From Moorella thermoacetica (GTDB taxonomy: Bacteria > Bacillota > DSM-521 > Neomoorellales > Neomoorellaceae), in contig NZ_CP012369.1 in NCBI RefSeq assembly GCF_001267405.1, forward strand, positions 708,001 through 772,000: a stretch of DNA of 64,000 bases, in the 5' to 3' direction. Of the stretch, positions 7,801 to 16,460 are shown piece by piece (position 1 is the stretch's first letter; each line of letters starts with the position of its first letter). A program made the translations under genes and the position numbers. The notes under the pieces were generated by a model. That model did not search any database. It had not been told where the DNA came from and worked only from the letters and a program-made list of their open reading frames with translations.

Positions 7801-8568
7801 ATGAGCTATTTAACCCAGGCAGAGATATTTTTCCTGGTCCTGGTCCGGACAACGGCCTTTTTCGTGACCGCCCCTTTTTTCGGTATTCGTGGCGTCCCGA
7901 CTATGGTCAAGGCCGGTCTGGGTTTCCTGGTGGCCTTGCTCCTGCTGCCAGTTCTGCCGGCAGATCAACCAGTATTTAACAGCAGCTGGGTTTACGCCCT
8001 GGCCGTCCTCAACGAGTCTCTGGCGGGCCTGGCCCTGGGTTACCTGGCCAGCCTCATTTTCAGTGCCATCCAGATGGCCGGGCAACTCCTGGATATCCAC
8101 ATGGGCCTGGCTATGGCCACCCTCTTTGACCCCCAGAACGCTGCCAGCACCACCATTATGGGCCAGTTTTTCGCGATCCTCGGGTTGCTCCTTTTTTTCC
8201 AGCTGGACGGCCATCATACCCTGCTCCTGGCCTTGCAGGAGAGTTTTCGCCTTTTGCCCCTGGGCGGGGTCCATTTTGACGGCAACCTTCTCTGGGCGGT
8301 GGTGAAGCTTTTTGCTGGTACCTTTGCCCTGGCCCTGCAGATTGCAGCGCCGTTAATTGCCGTCCTGCTCATTGCCGATCTCGCCCTGAGCCTGGTGGCC
8401 AGGACGGTGCCCCAGCTAAATGTTTTTATCCTGGGTTTTCCCTTGAAGGTAGGCCTGGGGCTCCTGGTCATGATTGCCCTCCTGCCCCTCCTGGCGACGG
8501 TATTCAGTAATATCTTCAGCCAGATGGAGCACGACCTGGCCCTGCTCATACGGGGTTGGCCGCGGTGA
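7801..8568 (+). CDS. fliR: Flagellar export gate protein FliR
   Basis: A 255-residue polytopic membrane protein of the FliR family, with the conserved segments VRTTAFFVTAPFFGIRGVP near the N-terminus, GQLLDIHMGLAMATLFDP in the middle and VPQLNVFILGFPLKVGLGLL toward the end. FliR completes the FliPQR core of the type III export gate. ATG 7801 has a strong GGAGGAG site that belongs to the dispersed leader element just upstream. The stop codon overlaps the likely flhB start. Confidence 0.93.
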   Translation: MSYLTQAEIFFLVLVRTTAFFVTAPFFGIRGVPTMVKAGLGFLVALLLLPVLPADQPVFNSSWVYALAVLNESLAGLALGYLASLIFSAIQMAGQLLDIHMGLAMATLFDPQNAASTTIMGQFFAILGLLLFFQLDGHHTLLLALQESFRLLPLGGVHFDGNLLWAVVKLFAGTFALALQIAAPLIAVLLIADLALSLVARTVPQLNVFILGFPLKVGLGLLVMIALLPLLATVFSNIFSQMEHDLALLIRGWPR

Positions 8569-9692
8569 TGAGAGCACATAACCTGTTGGCATTTTACGGC
8601 GACCAGGACGTGACGGGTAGACACTTAATCAACCTGCAGCTTTTTGCCGAGGAAAAAACCGAGGAGGCGACCCCCCACCGCCTCCAGGAAGTGCGCCAGA
8701 AGGGCCAGGTGGCCCGGAGCAATGACCTGAGTACGGCCATGGTGCTGCTGGCGTGTGTGGTATTCCTTTACTGGCGGCGGGAAACCTTTTACCAGGCCAT
8801 GGCGGACCTGATTACCAGTACCCTCCAGGATGGCTGGCATCAGCAGCTGGATGGCGGTTCGCTGATGGCCCTCGGCAGCCAGCTGGCCTTAAAGGTAGGG
8901 CTGCTCCTGGCCCCCCTTCTGGCCCTGGCAGCGGCCGTCGGCCTGGCGGCCAATTTCGCCCAGACGGGCTTTGTCTTCTCCCTGGAACCGTTACTCCCGC
9001 GCCTGGAGAACCTGGACCCGGTGAAGGGCATGCAGCGCTTCTTTTCCCGGCGGGCCTTGATGGAACTCCTCAAAAGCCTGGCCAAGGTGGTTGTCGTCAG
9101 CCTGGTGGTCTGGCAGCTGGTTAAGGGGCAGTTTACCCAGCTTCTGCTGACCGTTGATATGGGGTTGCCGGCCACCCTGGACCTGGTGAGCCGGATGGTC
9201 TACCGGGTGGGTCTGGGTACAGTGGCCGTATTTCTGGCCCTGGCGGCGGCCGATTATGTCTTCCAGCGGCGGGAGTACCAGAAAAACCTGCGTATGACCA
9301 GGCAGGAAGTAAAAGAAGAAATGAAGCAGATGGAAGGCGACCCCCTGGTGCGTTCCCGGTTGCGGGAGAAGCAGCGCCAGCTGGCCCGGCACCGGATGAT
9401 GCACGCCGTGCCGGAAGCCACGGTGGTCATCACCAACCCCACCCATGTGGCTGTAGCCCTGCGTTACCGGGAAGAGGAGAGGGCGCCGCGAGTGGTGGCC
9501 AAGGGTGCCGGGAGCATCGCCGAAAGGATCAAGGCTGTGGCCCGTCGCCACAACGTACCGGTAGTGGAAAACCCGCCGGTGGCCCGTGCCCTCTACCGCC
9601 AGGTGGAGCTGGGCCAGGAAATCCCGGTGGCCCTCTACCAGGCGGTAGCCGAGATCCTGGCCCGGATCTACAAGCTGCGGGGGAGATTGTAA
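8568..9692 (+). CDS. flhB: Flagellar export switch protein FlhB
   Basis: A 374-residue FlhB. After a short leader come the typical N-terminus LQLFAEEKTEEATPHRLQEV, four membrane helices (about residues 50-225) and a cytoplasmic domain with the autocleavage motif NPTH inside VVITNPTHVAVALRY. FlhB self-cleaves at Asn-Pro-Thr-His and changes export specificity from rod/hook to filament proteins together with FliK. ATG 8568 overlaps the fliR stop as ATGA-type coupling; the usual family start would be nearer LQLFAEEKT, so some 25 leading residues are uncertain. Confidence 0.93.
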   Translation: MRAHNLLAFYGDQDVTGRHLINLQLFAEEKTEEATPHRLQEVRQKGQVARSNDLSTAMVLLACVVFLYWRRETFYQAMADLITSTLQDGWHQQLDGGSLMALGSQLALKVGLLLAPLLALAAAVGLAANFAQTGFVFSLEPLLPRLENLDPVKGMQRFFSRRALMELLKSLAKVVVVSLVVWQLVKGQFTQLLLTVDMGLPATLDLVSRMVYRVGLGTVAVFLALAAADYVFQRREYQKNLRMTRQEVKEEMKQMEGDPLVRSRLREKQRQLARHRMMHAVPEATVVITNPTHVAVALRYREEERAPRVVAKGAGSIAERIKAVARRHNVPVVENPPVARALYRQVELGQEIPVALYQAVAEILARIYKLRGRL

Positions 9693-9723
9693 GAACCTGC
9701 TTCCAGCCTCGAGCGAAGGGCTT

Positions 9724-9766
9724 GTCAATAACGACCATTTTCGGTAGAAGTTTATTTTCGGGAGAG
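9724..9766 (+). repeat. 3' module of dispersed leader element, upstream of flhA
   Basis: This stretch (CAATAACGACC, then ATTTTCGGTAGAAG and TTTATTTTCGGGAGAG) aligns with the 3' end of the element before cheR and before the small ORF at 41604. A further TAGAACCCTA and the flhA ribosome site TGGAGGA follow. It lies in the 107-bp flhB-flhA gap. The match is degenerate; I rate it as a probable family member only. Confidence 0.45.
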
Positions 9767-9799
9767 CTAGAACCCTAACTGTGGAGGAAAAAACGTTTT

Positions 9800-11872
9800 A
9801 TGCCGTCACCTAGCGGCCTGTTAGGGGCCTTGAGGCGCCTCACGCCCTACAACGACATCCTGGTAGCAGCTCTGGTCCTGGGGATAGTTATGCTGATCGT
9901 CATCCCGGTCAGCCCCCTGGTCATGGACTTCCTGCTTATTGCCAACCTGAGCGTCAGCATGGTCATCTTCCTGACGACCATGTTCATCTCCCGGAGCCTG
10001 GACTTTTCCGTCTTTCCTTCCCTGCTGCTGGTGGTGACCCTATTCCGGTTATCCCTGAATATCTCCTCCACCAGGCTTATTTTAAGCCAGGCTGACGCCG
10101 GCCATGTCATCGAGACCTTCGGTAATTTCGTCGTCCGGGGCAACTATATCGTCGGCTTTATCATCTTCCTCATTATCACAGTCATCCAGTTTATCGTTAT
10201 CACCAACGGCGCCCAGCGGGTGGCCGAGGTGGCGGCCCGCTTTACCCTGGACGCTATGCCCGGCAAGCAAATGAGCATTGACGCCGACCTGAACGCCGGC
10301 CTGCTGACAGAAGACGAGGCCCGGGCCAAACGGCGGGAACTGCAGCGGGAGGCCGATTTTTACGGGGCCATGGATGGTGCCAGCAAGTTCGTCCGCGGGG
10401 ATGCCATCGCCGGTCTGATTATTACGGCCATCAATATCGTAGGCGGCCTGGCCATCGGCGTCTGGCAACTGAAAATGCCTTTTATGCAAGCCCTGCAGAC
10501 CTATACCCGGCTGACCATCGGCGACGGCCTGGTCAGCCAGCTGCCGGCCCTTCTGGTTTCCACCGGTACCGGCATCCTGGTCACCCGCTCCGGCGCCCTG
10601 GACAATTTCGGCAAAGAGGTAATCGGACAGCTGACGGGTTTTCCCCGCATCGCCGGCCTGGTAGCCGCCGTTCTCTTTCTCCTGGGCCTCCTGCCGGGGA
10701 TGCCCCATCTCTCCTTTTTTATCATGGCCGGGGGGGTGGGCTATGCCGCCTACGCCTTGGCCCGGGAGGAAAAGGCCCGGGGCCAGCGTCAGCAGGAAGT
10801 GGCCGCCGCCCGCCAGCAACAGCAGCGCCAGCCTGAGAACGTCCTTAATCTTTTCCAGGTGGACCCCCTGGAAGTGGAGATCGGCTACGGCCTGATACCC
10901 CTGGCCGACGAGAGCCAGGGAGGCGACCTGCTGGACCGCCTGGCCGCCGTACGCCGCCAGGCTGCTACGGAGATGGGCATCTATGTGCGGCCCATCCGCA
11001 TCCGTGACAACCTGCAGCTGCCTCCCCAGGGTTACATCTTTAAAATCCACGGGGTCGAGGCCGCCCGGGGCGAGATCCGGCCCGGATACCTGCTGGCTAT
11101 GAACCCGGCCGGCAATGAAGGGCCGCCCGGAGGAACGCCCACCAGGGAACCCACCTTTGGCCTGCCGGCCTGGTGGGTGCCCGAGGATAGGCGGCAGGAA
11201 GTGGAACTGGCCGGTTTTACCGTTGTTGACGCTACCACCGTCCTGGTGACCCACCTGACGGAGTTTATTAAAGCCCATGCTGCCGAGCTTATGGGCCGCC
11301 AGGAGATCAAGGAGCTGCTGGACAAGGTCAAGGAGAATAATCCAGCAGTCGTCGAGGAACTGGTGCCGGAACTCCTGACCATAGGCGAGGTGCAGAAGGT
11401 TCTGGCCAGCCTCCTTAAGGAGCAGGTGCCCATCCGGGACCTGGTGACGGTCCTGGAGGCCCTGGCCGATGCAGCCCGCAGCAGCCGGGACCTGGATTAC
11501 CTGGTGGGAGCCGTGCGCCAGGCCTTGCATCGTACCATCAGCCACCAGTATGCCCGGGAGGGAAAATTGACGGCCATTACCCTGCACCCCCAGCTGGAAC
11601 AAAAGATTATCGAGGCTATCCAGCCTACCTCCCAGGGTAATTTCCCCGCCCTGGCCCCGGAAATTACCCGGGACTTCCTCAGCAGGTTGGGTCAGGCGGT
11701 GGAAAAGGCGGCCTTAGGCGGGGCGCAGCCGGTGCTCCTCTGTTCCGCCCGGGTGCGGTTGCCCCTGCGGCGTCTCTTGCAACGCTCTTTTCCCCATCTC
11801 CCGGTCCTGGCCTATAACGAGCTGGAACCCGGCCTGGAAGTGGAGGCTGTTGAGGCGGTGAATGTGGCGTGA
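9800..11872 (+). CDS. flhA: Flagellar export protein FlhA
   Basis: A 690-residue protein with the expected layout. About eight N-terminal membrane helices (residues about 18-320) include the family signature SLNISSTRLIL and the FHIPEP-type loop ending MPGKQMSIDADLNAGLL. A large cytoplasmic domain (residues about 350-690) follows, with the segments DATTVLVTHLTEFIKAHAAE and VRLPLRRLLQRSFPHLPVLA. FlhA forms the nonameric ring that docks chaperone-substrate complexes and couples export to ion flow. Typical length. A TGA/GTG overlap couples it to flhF. Confidence 0.95.
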   Translation: MPSPSGLLGALRRLTPYNDILVAALVLGIVMLIVIPVSPLVMDFLLIANLSVSMVIFLTTMFISRSLDFSVFPSLLLVVTLFRLSLNISSTRLILSQADAGHVIETFGNFVVRGNYIVGFIIFLIITVIQFIVITNGAQRVAEVAARFTLDAMPGKQMSIDADLNAGLLTEDEARAKRRELQREADFYGAMDGASKFVRGDAIAGLIITAINIVGGLAIGVWQLKMPFMQALQTYTRLTIGDGLVSQLPALLVSTGTGILVTRSGALDNFGKEVIGQLTGFPRIAGLVAAVLFLLGLLPGMPHLSFFIMAGGVGYAAYALAREEKARGQRQQEVAAARQQQQRQPENVLNLFQVDPLEVEIGYGLIPLADESQGGDLLDRLAAVRRQAATEMGIYVRPIRIRDNLQLPPQGYIFKIHGVEAARGEIRPGYLLAMNPAGNEGPPGGTPTREPTFGLPAWWVPEDRRQEVELAGFTVVDATTVLVTHLTEFIKAHAAELMGRQEIKELLDKVKENNPAVVEELVPELLTIGEVQKVLASLLKEQVPIRDLVTVLEALADAARSSRDLDYLVGAVRQALHRTISHQYAREGKLTAITLHPQLEQKIIEAIQPTSQGNFPALAPEITRDFLSRLGQAVEKAALGGAQPVLLCSARVRLPLRRLLQRSFPHLPVLAYNELEPGLEVEAVEAVNVA

Positions 11873-13047
11873 AGATCAAACGGTACCTTGCCCGTGATAT
11901 GCAGGAGGCATACCTGGCCATCAGGCGCGACCTGGGACCGGATGCCGTCATTGTGGCTACCCGCCGGGTACGCCAGCCGGGGCTGAAGGGGTTGTTCCTG
12001 CCTCCACGCCTGGAGGTGACGGCCGCCCTGGACACGACCTCAGGTGCGGCAGCCCCGGCAGTGCCGGTAAAGGCAGGGCAACCTCCGGGGCCGGGTGTGT
12101 TGCCGGGACAGGACATGACTGCACCTTTGTCGTCCACTGTCTCCCCAGGGGTCGGGGTAGGAGACAGGGGGATGGGTCCCGGCCTTGAGGGACTGCGGCG
12201 GGAACTGGCGGACATCAAGGCCACCCTGATGCGCCTCACCCACCCTGAGGGCGATGGAGCCGGAGGGAACGCGGCCTGGCGGCAGGCCCTGCTGGATCAG
12301 GAACTGGCACCGGAGCTGGCGGCTGACCTGGTGGCCGGGTTAGATATGACAGCCGGGCCCGAGGTAATCGGGGCGGTAATTCGCAACCGCCTGGCGGAAC
12401 GGCTGGCCGGCCAGGTGCTGGCGGAATCCGGCCAGCGGGTGCAGGCCTTCGTCGGCCCCACCGGGGTGGGCAAGACGACCACCCTGGCCAAGGTAGCTGC
12501 CCGTCACAGTCTCTACCTGGAGCAAAAGGTCGGCCTTATCACCCTGGATACCTATCGCATCGGTGCCGTGGACCAGCTGCGCACCTACGCCGAGATCATG
12601 GGCCTGCCCCTGGAGGTGGCTATGACCCCGCGGGAGTTCCGGGAGGCCCTGGGACGGCTGGAGGACCGGGACATCATCCTGGTCGATACCGCCGGCCGCG
12701 CCCCGGAGAACAAAGCCATGCTGGCGGAAACCAGGGGGTTCCTGGAGGCTATGCCGGAGGGAGCCGTCTACCTGGTCTTGAGCAGTGCTACCCGGCGCCA
12801 GGACCTGCTGCAGGCGGTGGAGAGGTTCCGGCCCCTGAATTATAACCGGTTGATTTTTACTAAACTCGATGAAACCAGCTGCCCGGGGGTAATGGTAACG
12901 GTCGCGGCGGCAGCGGGAGTACCCCTGGCCTATGTGACTGCCGGCCAGGATGTACCCGATGACCTGGAAGTCGCCGACCCCTACCTCCTGGCTGAGCGGA
13001 TATGGAAAGCGGTGGCCAGAGATGGACCAGGCGGCCAGGTTACGTAA
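11869..13047 (+). CDS. flhF: Flagellar SRP-family GTPase FlhF
   Basis: A 392-residue SRP-type GTPase. The N-terminal basic domain (KIKRYLARDMQEAYLAIRRD) is followed by a Pro/Gly-rich linker, an N-domain helical bundle, and the G domain with GPTGVGKTTTLAKVA (P-loop, about residue 197), LITLDTYRIGAVDQLRTYA, VDTAGR and TKLDE. FlhF determines flagellar number and placement together with FlhG. GTG 11869 overlaps the flhA stop, and the gene overlaps flhG by 26 bases. Normal family length. Confidence 0.93.
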   Translation: MKIKRYLARDMQEAYLAIRRDLGPDAVIVATRRVRQPGLKGLFLPPRLEVTAALDTTSGAAAPAVPVKAGQPPGPGVLPGQDMTAPLSSTVSPGVGVGDRGMGPGLEGLRRELADIKATLMRLTHPEGDGAGGNAAWRQALLDQELAPELAADLVAGLDMTAGPEVIGAVIRNRLAERLAGQVLAESGQRVQAFVGPTGVGKTTTLAKVAARHSLYLEQKVGLITLDTYRIGAVDQLRTYAEIMGLPLEVAMTPREFREALGRLEDRDIILVDTAGRAPENKAMLAETRGFLEAMPEGAVYLVLSSATRRQDLLQAVERFRPLNYNRLIFTKLDETSCPGVMVTVAAAAGVPLAYVTAGQDVPDDLEVADPYLLAERIWKAVARDGPGGQVT

Positions 13048-13867
13048 ACTGGTGATCAAGCAACAGGAAGAACGGGCGCGGGTTATTGCCGTGTCCAGCG
13101 GCAAGGGCGGCGTGGGAAAGACCAATATTGTCGTTAACCTGGGGCTTATCCTGGCCCGGCAGGGCCAGCGGACTCTCATTTTTGACGCCGACCTGGGCCT
13201 GGCCAATGTGGACATCCTGATGGGCCTGGTGCCCGAGTGTACCATCACCGAAGTCATTACCGGCCAGCGGGACCTGGCAGAAGTGGTTGTTCGCGGCCCC
13301 GGGGGCCTGCTTTTAATCCCGGGTGCTTCCGGCATCCAGCTGGCCGACCTGGACTCAGCCACCCGTAATCGCCTCATTGACGACCTGGAGACCCTGGCGC
13401 GGGAGGTAGACGTGATTCTGGTAGACTCCGGGGCCGGGATTTCCCAAACGGTTTTCAGCTTTGCGGCTGCAGCCGGGGAAGCCATAGTGGTGGCCACGCC
13501 GGAGCCGACCTCCATCACCGATGCCTACGGGTTAATCAAGGGCTTGCAGCGTTTGCAGGTAAGGGTAAACCTGCTGGTGAACCGGGCCATTAACCTCGCC
13601 GAAGGCCGGCAGACCGCCCAGCGCCTGCAGGGAGCCTGCCGCCGGTTCCTGCAGCTGGAATTGCCCCTCCTGGGGATCATTCCCGAGGACAGCCATGTCG
13701 GGGAGGCAGTACGCCGCCAGCAGCCCTTTTACGAGCTTTACCCCCATTGCCAGGCAGCCCGGGCCCTGGAGGAGGCCGCCGCCAGGATCAATGGTCAGGA
13801 GCCGCCGCCAAAAGGGAACCGGAGCTTCTGGCAGCGCCTGGGTCGCCTGCTGGGGAGAAAGTTGTGA
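13022..13867 (+). CDS. flhG: Flagellar number regulator FlhG (MinD-like ATPase)
   Basis: A 281-residue MinD/ParA-type ATPase with the deviant Walker A motif SSGKGGVGKTNIVVNLG near residue 24, followed by FDADLGLANVDILMG and the switch segment VILVDSGAGIS. It partners FlhF in controlling flagellar number or pattern, and in Bacillus FlhG also interacts with C-ring components. ATG 13022 is inside the 3' end of flhF. A longer in-frame reading from 12950 would start with residues that overlap flhF and do not resemble the family, so it was discarded. Confidence 0.92.
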   Translation: MDQAARLRKLVIKQQEERARVIAVSSGKGGVGKTNIVVNLGLILARQGQRTLIFDADLGLANVDILMGLVPECTITEVITGQRDLAEVVVRGPGGLLLIPGASGIQLADLDSATRNRLIDDLETLAREVDVILVDSGAGISQTVFSFAAAAGEAIVVATPEPTSITDAYGLIKGLQRLQVRVNLLVNRAINLAEGRQTAQRLQGACRRFLQLELPLLGIIPEDSHVGEAVRRQQPFYELYPHCQAARALEEAAARINGQEPPPKGNRSFWQRLGRLLGRKL

Positions 13868-13880
13868 GGGAGGGGTCAAC

Positions 13881-14540
13881 ATGACCGTCCCGCGTTTTAT
13901 CCGAATCAATACACCAATTACCATTAGCGTGCCGGGGAAAAAGGCGATACGCACCTTGATCCAGGAGACAGGTGAAGACAGCTTTGCCATCCTGGCCCCG
14001 GCCGGCGAGGAACTGCTCCTCGGGCGCGGGGACCTGGTGGAAGCGACCTGTAGCCGGGAAGACGCCCGGTACGAATTCACCGCCCGGGTGATACGCTATG
14101 AACCGGCAATCCCCCCCCTCTACTACCTGGCCTACCCCGATGATTACAGGCGCATCCAGGTCCGTTCCCATGTCCGTACCAGGGCGGCCCTGGAGTTTCG
14201 TTACGCCCCGTGGCCGGCGGCCGACTGGCCCCTGCGGCCTCCCCGGCCCCATAAAAGGGGGCTGACCATTGACATTAGCGGCGGCGGTGCCCAGCTGGTC
14301 CTCAGGGAAGAGGTGAAGGTAGGGGATTTACTCTACCTGGAACTCTACTTGCCGGGCCGCCGGCACCACCAGCCGCTGCGGCTGGCCGCCCGGGTCAAAA
14401 GGGTCGCCACCCGGGAGATAGACGGCCACCAGCGCTATGAAGTGGGCGTGGCCTTCGAGGGTATCAGCGAACGCCAGGAAGATCAGATTGTGGCCTTTGT
14501 CTTTCAACGGCTGCTGGAAGAAAGACGCCAAAGGAGTTAA
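13881..14540 (+). CDS. PilZ-domain c-di-GMP receptor (YcgR/DgrA type)
   Basis: A 219-residue protein with an N-terminal YcgR-like domain (PITISVPGKKAIRTLIQE) and a C-terminal PilZ domain from about residue 92. The PilZ domain shows both c-di-GMP-binding elements, the arginine motif RRIQVRSHVR and DISGGGAQ. YcgR/DgrA proteins brake flagellar rotation when c-di-GMP is high. Its place between flhG and sigD, inside the operon, supports a direct motility role. ATG 13881 follows GAGGGAGGGG at good spacing; readings starting earlier would overlap flhG. Confidence 0.9.
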   Translation: MTVPRFIRINTPITISVPGKKAIRTLIQETGEDSFAILAPAGEELLLGRGDLVEATCSREDARYEFTARVIRYEPAIPPLYYLAYPDDYRRIQVRSHVRTRAALEFRYAPWPAADWPLRPPRPHKRGLTIDISGGGAQLVLREEVKVGDLLYLELYLPGRRHHQPLRLAARVKRVATREIDGHQRYEVGVAFEGISERQEDQIVAFVFQRLLEERRQRS

Positions 14541-14545
14541 GATCG

Positions 14546-15313
14546 ATGGCCGTCAAGGACAGCACCCTGTGGACTAGCTATATGGCCGGGCGGGATGCCC
14601 TCCGGCGCCAGGAACTGGTTCTGAAATACCTGCCCCTGGTGAAATATCACGTCAACCGCCTGGCGGTGAAGCCACCCCCGCACCTGGACCAGGAAGACCT
14701 GTTGGGCTACGGTATTGTCGGCCTCCTGGAAGCTGTGGACCGTTACGATCCCTCTCGAGGCGTTAATTTCGAGACTTTTGCCTCCCAGCGCATTCGCGGT
14801 GCAATCCTCGATGCCTTGCGCCGCGCCCACTGGGCGCCCCGGAGCTTGATTGAAAAGTTGCGTCGGGCGAGCCAGGTATACCGCCAGCTGGAACAAGAAC
14901 AAGGTGGTGAGGTGTCCGATGGAGCAGTGGCCCGGGCCCTGGGGATAACCGAGGCTGAGCTCCGGGAGCTCATGGAGAGGGGCTCCCAGATGGCCATCCT
15001 CTCCCTGGAGGACTTTCTCCTCGACCAGGAGGGGGAAGAGGGGACCACCAGGGGCGAACTACTGGCCGATCCCGGCAGCCCCGACCCGGTGGGTATCTAC
15101 GAGCAGGGTGAACTTCGCCGCGCCCTGGCGGCCGCCCTGGAAAACCTGAAGGAGAAAGACCGCCTTGTACTAACCCTTTACTACTACGAGGGCTTGACCT
15201 TGAAAGAAATCGGCAAAGTGCTGGGTATTTCGGAATCCAGAGTTTGCCAGCTCCATGGCCGGGCGATTTTAAATCTGCGCCGGCAGCTGGCGGACTTTAT
15301 CATCAACGGGTGA
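14546..15313 (+). CDS. sigD: RNA polymerase sigma factor for flagellar genes (sigma-28/SigD)
   Basis: A 255-residue FliA/SigD sigma factor. Region 2 contains DQEDLLGYGIVGLLEAVDRY and FETFASQRIRGAILDALR; region 3 contains VSDGAVARALGITEAEL; region 4 ends with YYYEGLTLKEIGKVLGISES, a helix-turn-helix for -35 recognition. It directs late flagellar and chemotaxis transcription. It starts 6 bases after the PilZ gene and is followed by a SwrB-like gene, the same order as sigD-swrB in Bacillus. No flgM anti-sigma gene is present in the window. Confidence 0.95.
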   Translation: MAVKDSTLWTSYMAGRDALRRQELVLKYLPLVKYHVNRLAVKPPPHLDQEDLLGYGIVGLLEAVDRYDPSRGVNFETFASQRIRGAILDALRRAHWAPRSLIEKLRRASQVYRQLEQEQGGEVSDGAVARALGITEAELRELMERGSQMAILSLEDFLLDQEGEEGTTRGELLADPGSPDPVGIYEQGELRRALAAALENLKEKDRLVLTLYYYEGLTLKEIGKVLGISESRVCQLHGRAILNLRRQLADFIING

Positions 15314-15319
15314 TGGCCG

Positions 15320-15886
15320 GTGGCTTATTTCTTTATAATCCTGGGAGCCTTGTTAATCCTATCTTTTGTCCGGCCGGCATTGACCCTGCTGGCAGCAGAC
15401 AGGGGCGCACCGGCCTTACCACCGCCAGGGGATACCGCTGCCCCTGGCGGCGGGAGCACTCCGGGGAATGAGCAGGTAAAGGAACTGGAGGCCCGCCTGG
15501 CCGACCTCCAGGAGGAAGTGGCCAGCCTGACGGCCCGCCTGGCAGGGGAGGCGGACAGCGTGCCGGGTACAGTTACCAGGGAGGCAGCCTTTCGCGCCTA
15601 CCTGGATGCGGCCCTGGCGAGTGGGGTGGCCGGCGGGGCGGGAGCCGCACCCGCCGGGCAGGAGGCCGCGGCCCGCCGGGCGGGGGCAGCCGGGCCGCCC
15701 GGGAACGCCGGGACAGTCGCTAAAGAGGGTCCCGGGCAGGTCCCCGCCCGGTCCCGGGAAGGAGCACCTGACATCAGGGAGGAGATTCGCCGGGCCCATG
15801 CCCGGGGCGAGAGTATAGAAAGCCTAGCCCGGCGCTTTGGCCGGGGAAAGGGTGAAATCGCATTAATCCTCAATTTACACCGCTAA
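15320..15886 (+). CDS. SwrB-like membrane protein (DUF6115 C-terminus)
   Basis: A 188-residue protein. An N-terminal membrane helix (about residues 2-20) is followed by a predicted coiled coil (VKELEARLADLQEEVASLTA), an Ala/Gly-rich linker, and a C-terminal helix-turn-helix-like tail (IRRAHARGESIESLARRFGR). This layout and the place right after sigD match SwrB/YlxL of Bacillus, which activates type III export and basal-body maturation. GTG 15320 is only six bases after the sigD stop. Function is inferred from layout and position; sequence identity to SwrB outside the tail looks low. Confidence 0.65.
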   Translation: MAYFFIILGALLILSFVRPALTLLAADRGAPALPPPGDTAAPGGGSTPGNEQVKELEARLADLQEEVASLTARLAGEADSVPGTVTREAAFRAYLDAALASGVAGGAGAAPAGQEAAARRAGAAGPPGNAGTVAKEGPGQVPARSREGAPDIREEIRRAHARGESIESLARRFGRGKGEIALILNLHR

Positions 15887-15939
15887 CGGCGTTAAAGACC
15901 AGGGCTGGCTTCCTGGTTCCCCTGGGACTGGGCCTGGGA

Positions 15940-16431
15940 TTGGGTTTTTTCCTGGCGGGGATCTTCCTCCTGGCCTGGCACCCCGGCCCCACCAAAGAGG
16001 AGATTATTGCCCGGGCGCGGGACTACGGTATGGTTTTCCGGGATGAGGTTGTCCCCCTGGCGCCCGCACCCGGGAAGGAGGATGCTAAACCGCCGGCAGC
16101 AGCCCCGGGAGCCACTCCTGCCGGGGCAGGTGCTAATTCTTCCCAACAAGGGGCTACCCCCGCCCAAACAGGGGCCGGTCCTGGCGGACCGGGCCGGGAG
16201 ATGCCCGGACCGGCTACGGCAGCCGGGCCGGAGGGGGAAATTCTAGTAACCATCCCGGCCGGAGCCGACCTTAAGGATATTGCCGCCAGCCTGGAGGCCA
16301 GGGGGGTTATCAGCGCGGCTGTCTTTGAGGCCGAGATTCACCGCCAGGGGCTGGTGGAGAAAATTAAAGCCGGTTCTTACTACTTGCCTCCGGGGAACGT
16401 CCAGGAGATTATCAAGCGCCTGACAAGCTAG
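15940..16431 (+). CDS. MltG/YceG-like membrane protein lacking the catalytic domain
   Basis: A protein of at least 163 residues: an N-terminal membrane helix, a Pro/Ala/Gly-rich linker, and a C-terminal domain (EILVTIPAGADLKDIAASLE to PPGNVQEIIKRL) resembling the small N-terminal LysM-like subdomain of the lytic transglycosylase MltG. The catalytic MltG domain with its glutamate is absent. The TTG at 15940 falls inside the hydrophobic helix, and the frame stays open upstream without ATG, GTG or TTG back to 15886. The true start may be a rare codon, so the 5' boundary is uncertain. Flanked by swrB-like and flgF genes, it may serve cell-wall passage of the rod. Confidence 0.55.
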   Translation: MGFFLAGIFLLAWHPGPTKEEIIARARDYGMVFRDEVVPLAPAPGKEDAKPPAAAPGATPAGAGANSSQQGATPAQTGAGPGGPGREMPGPATAAGPEGEILVTIPAGADLKDIAASLEARGVISAAVFEAEIHRQGLVEKIKAGSYYLPPGNVQEIIKRLTS

Positions 16432-16460
16432 CCGAACTTTATGGAAGGGTGGGTTTCTCT

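Noticed and set aside
10082..11602. A 506-codon open frame antisense to flhA
   Set aside because: Long antisense frames are common in GC-rich DNA with strong third-position bias; it has no family similarity and flhA is clear on the plus strand.
12340..13518. A 392-codon antisense frame across flhF and flhG
   Set aside because: Both plus-strand genes have full P-loop motifs and overlap normally; the antisense frame is a shadow.
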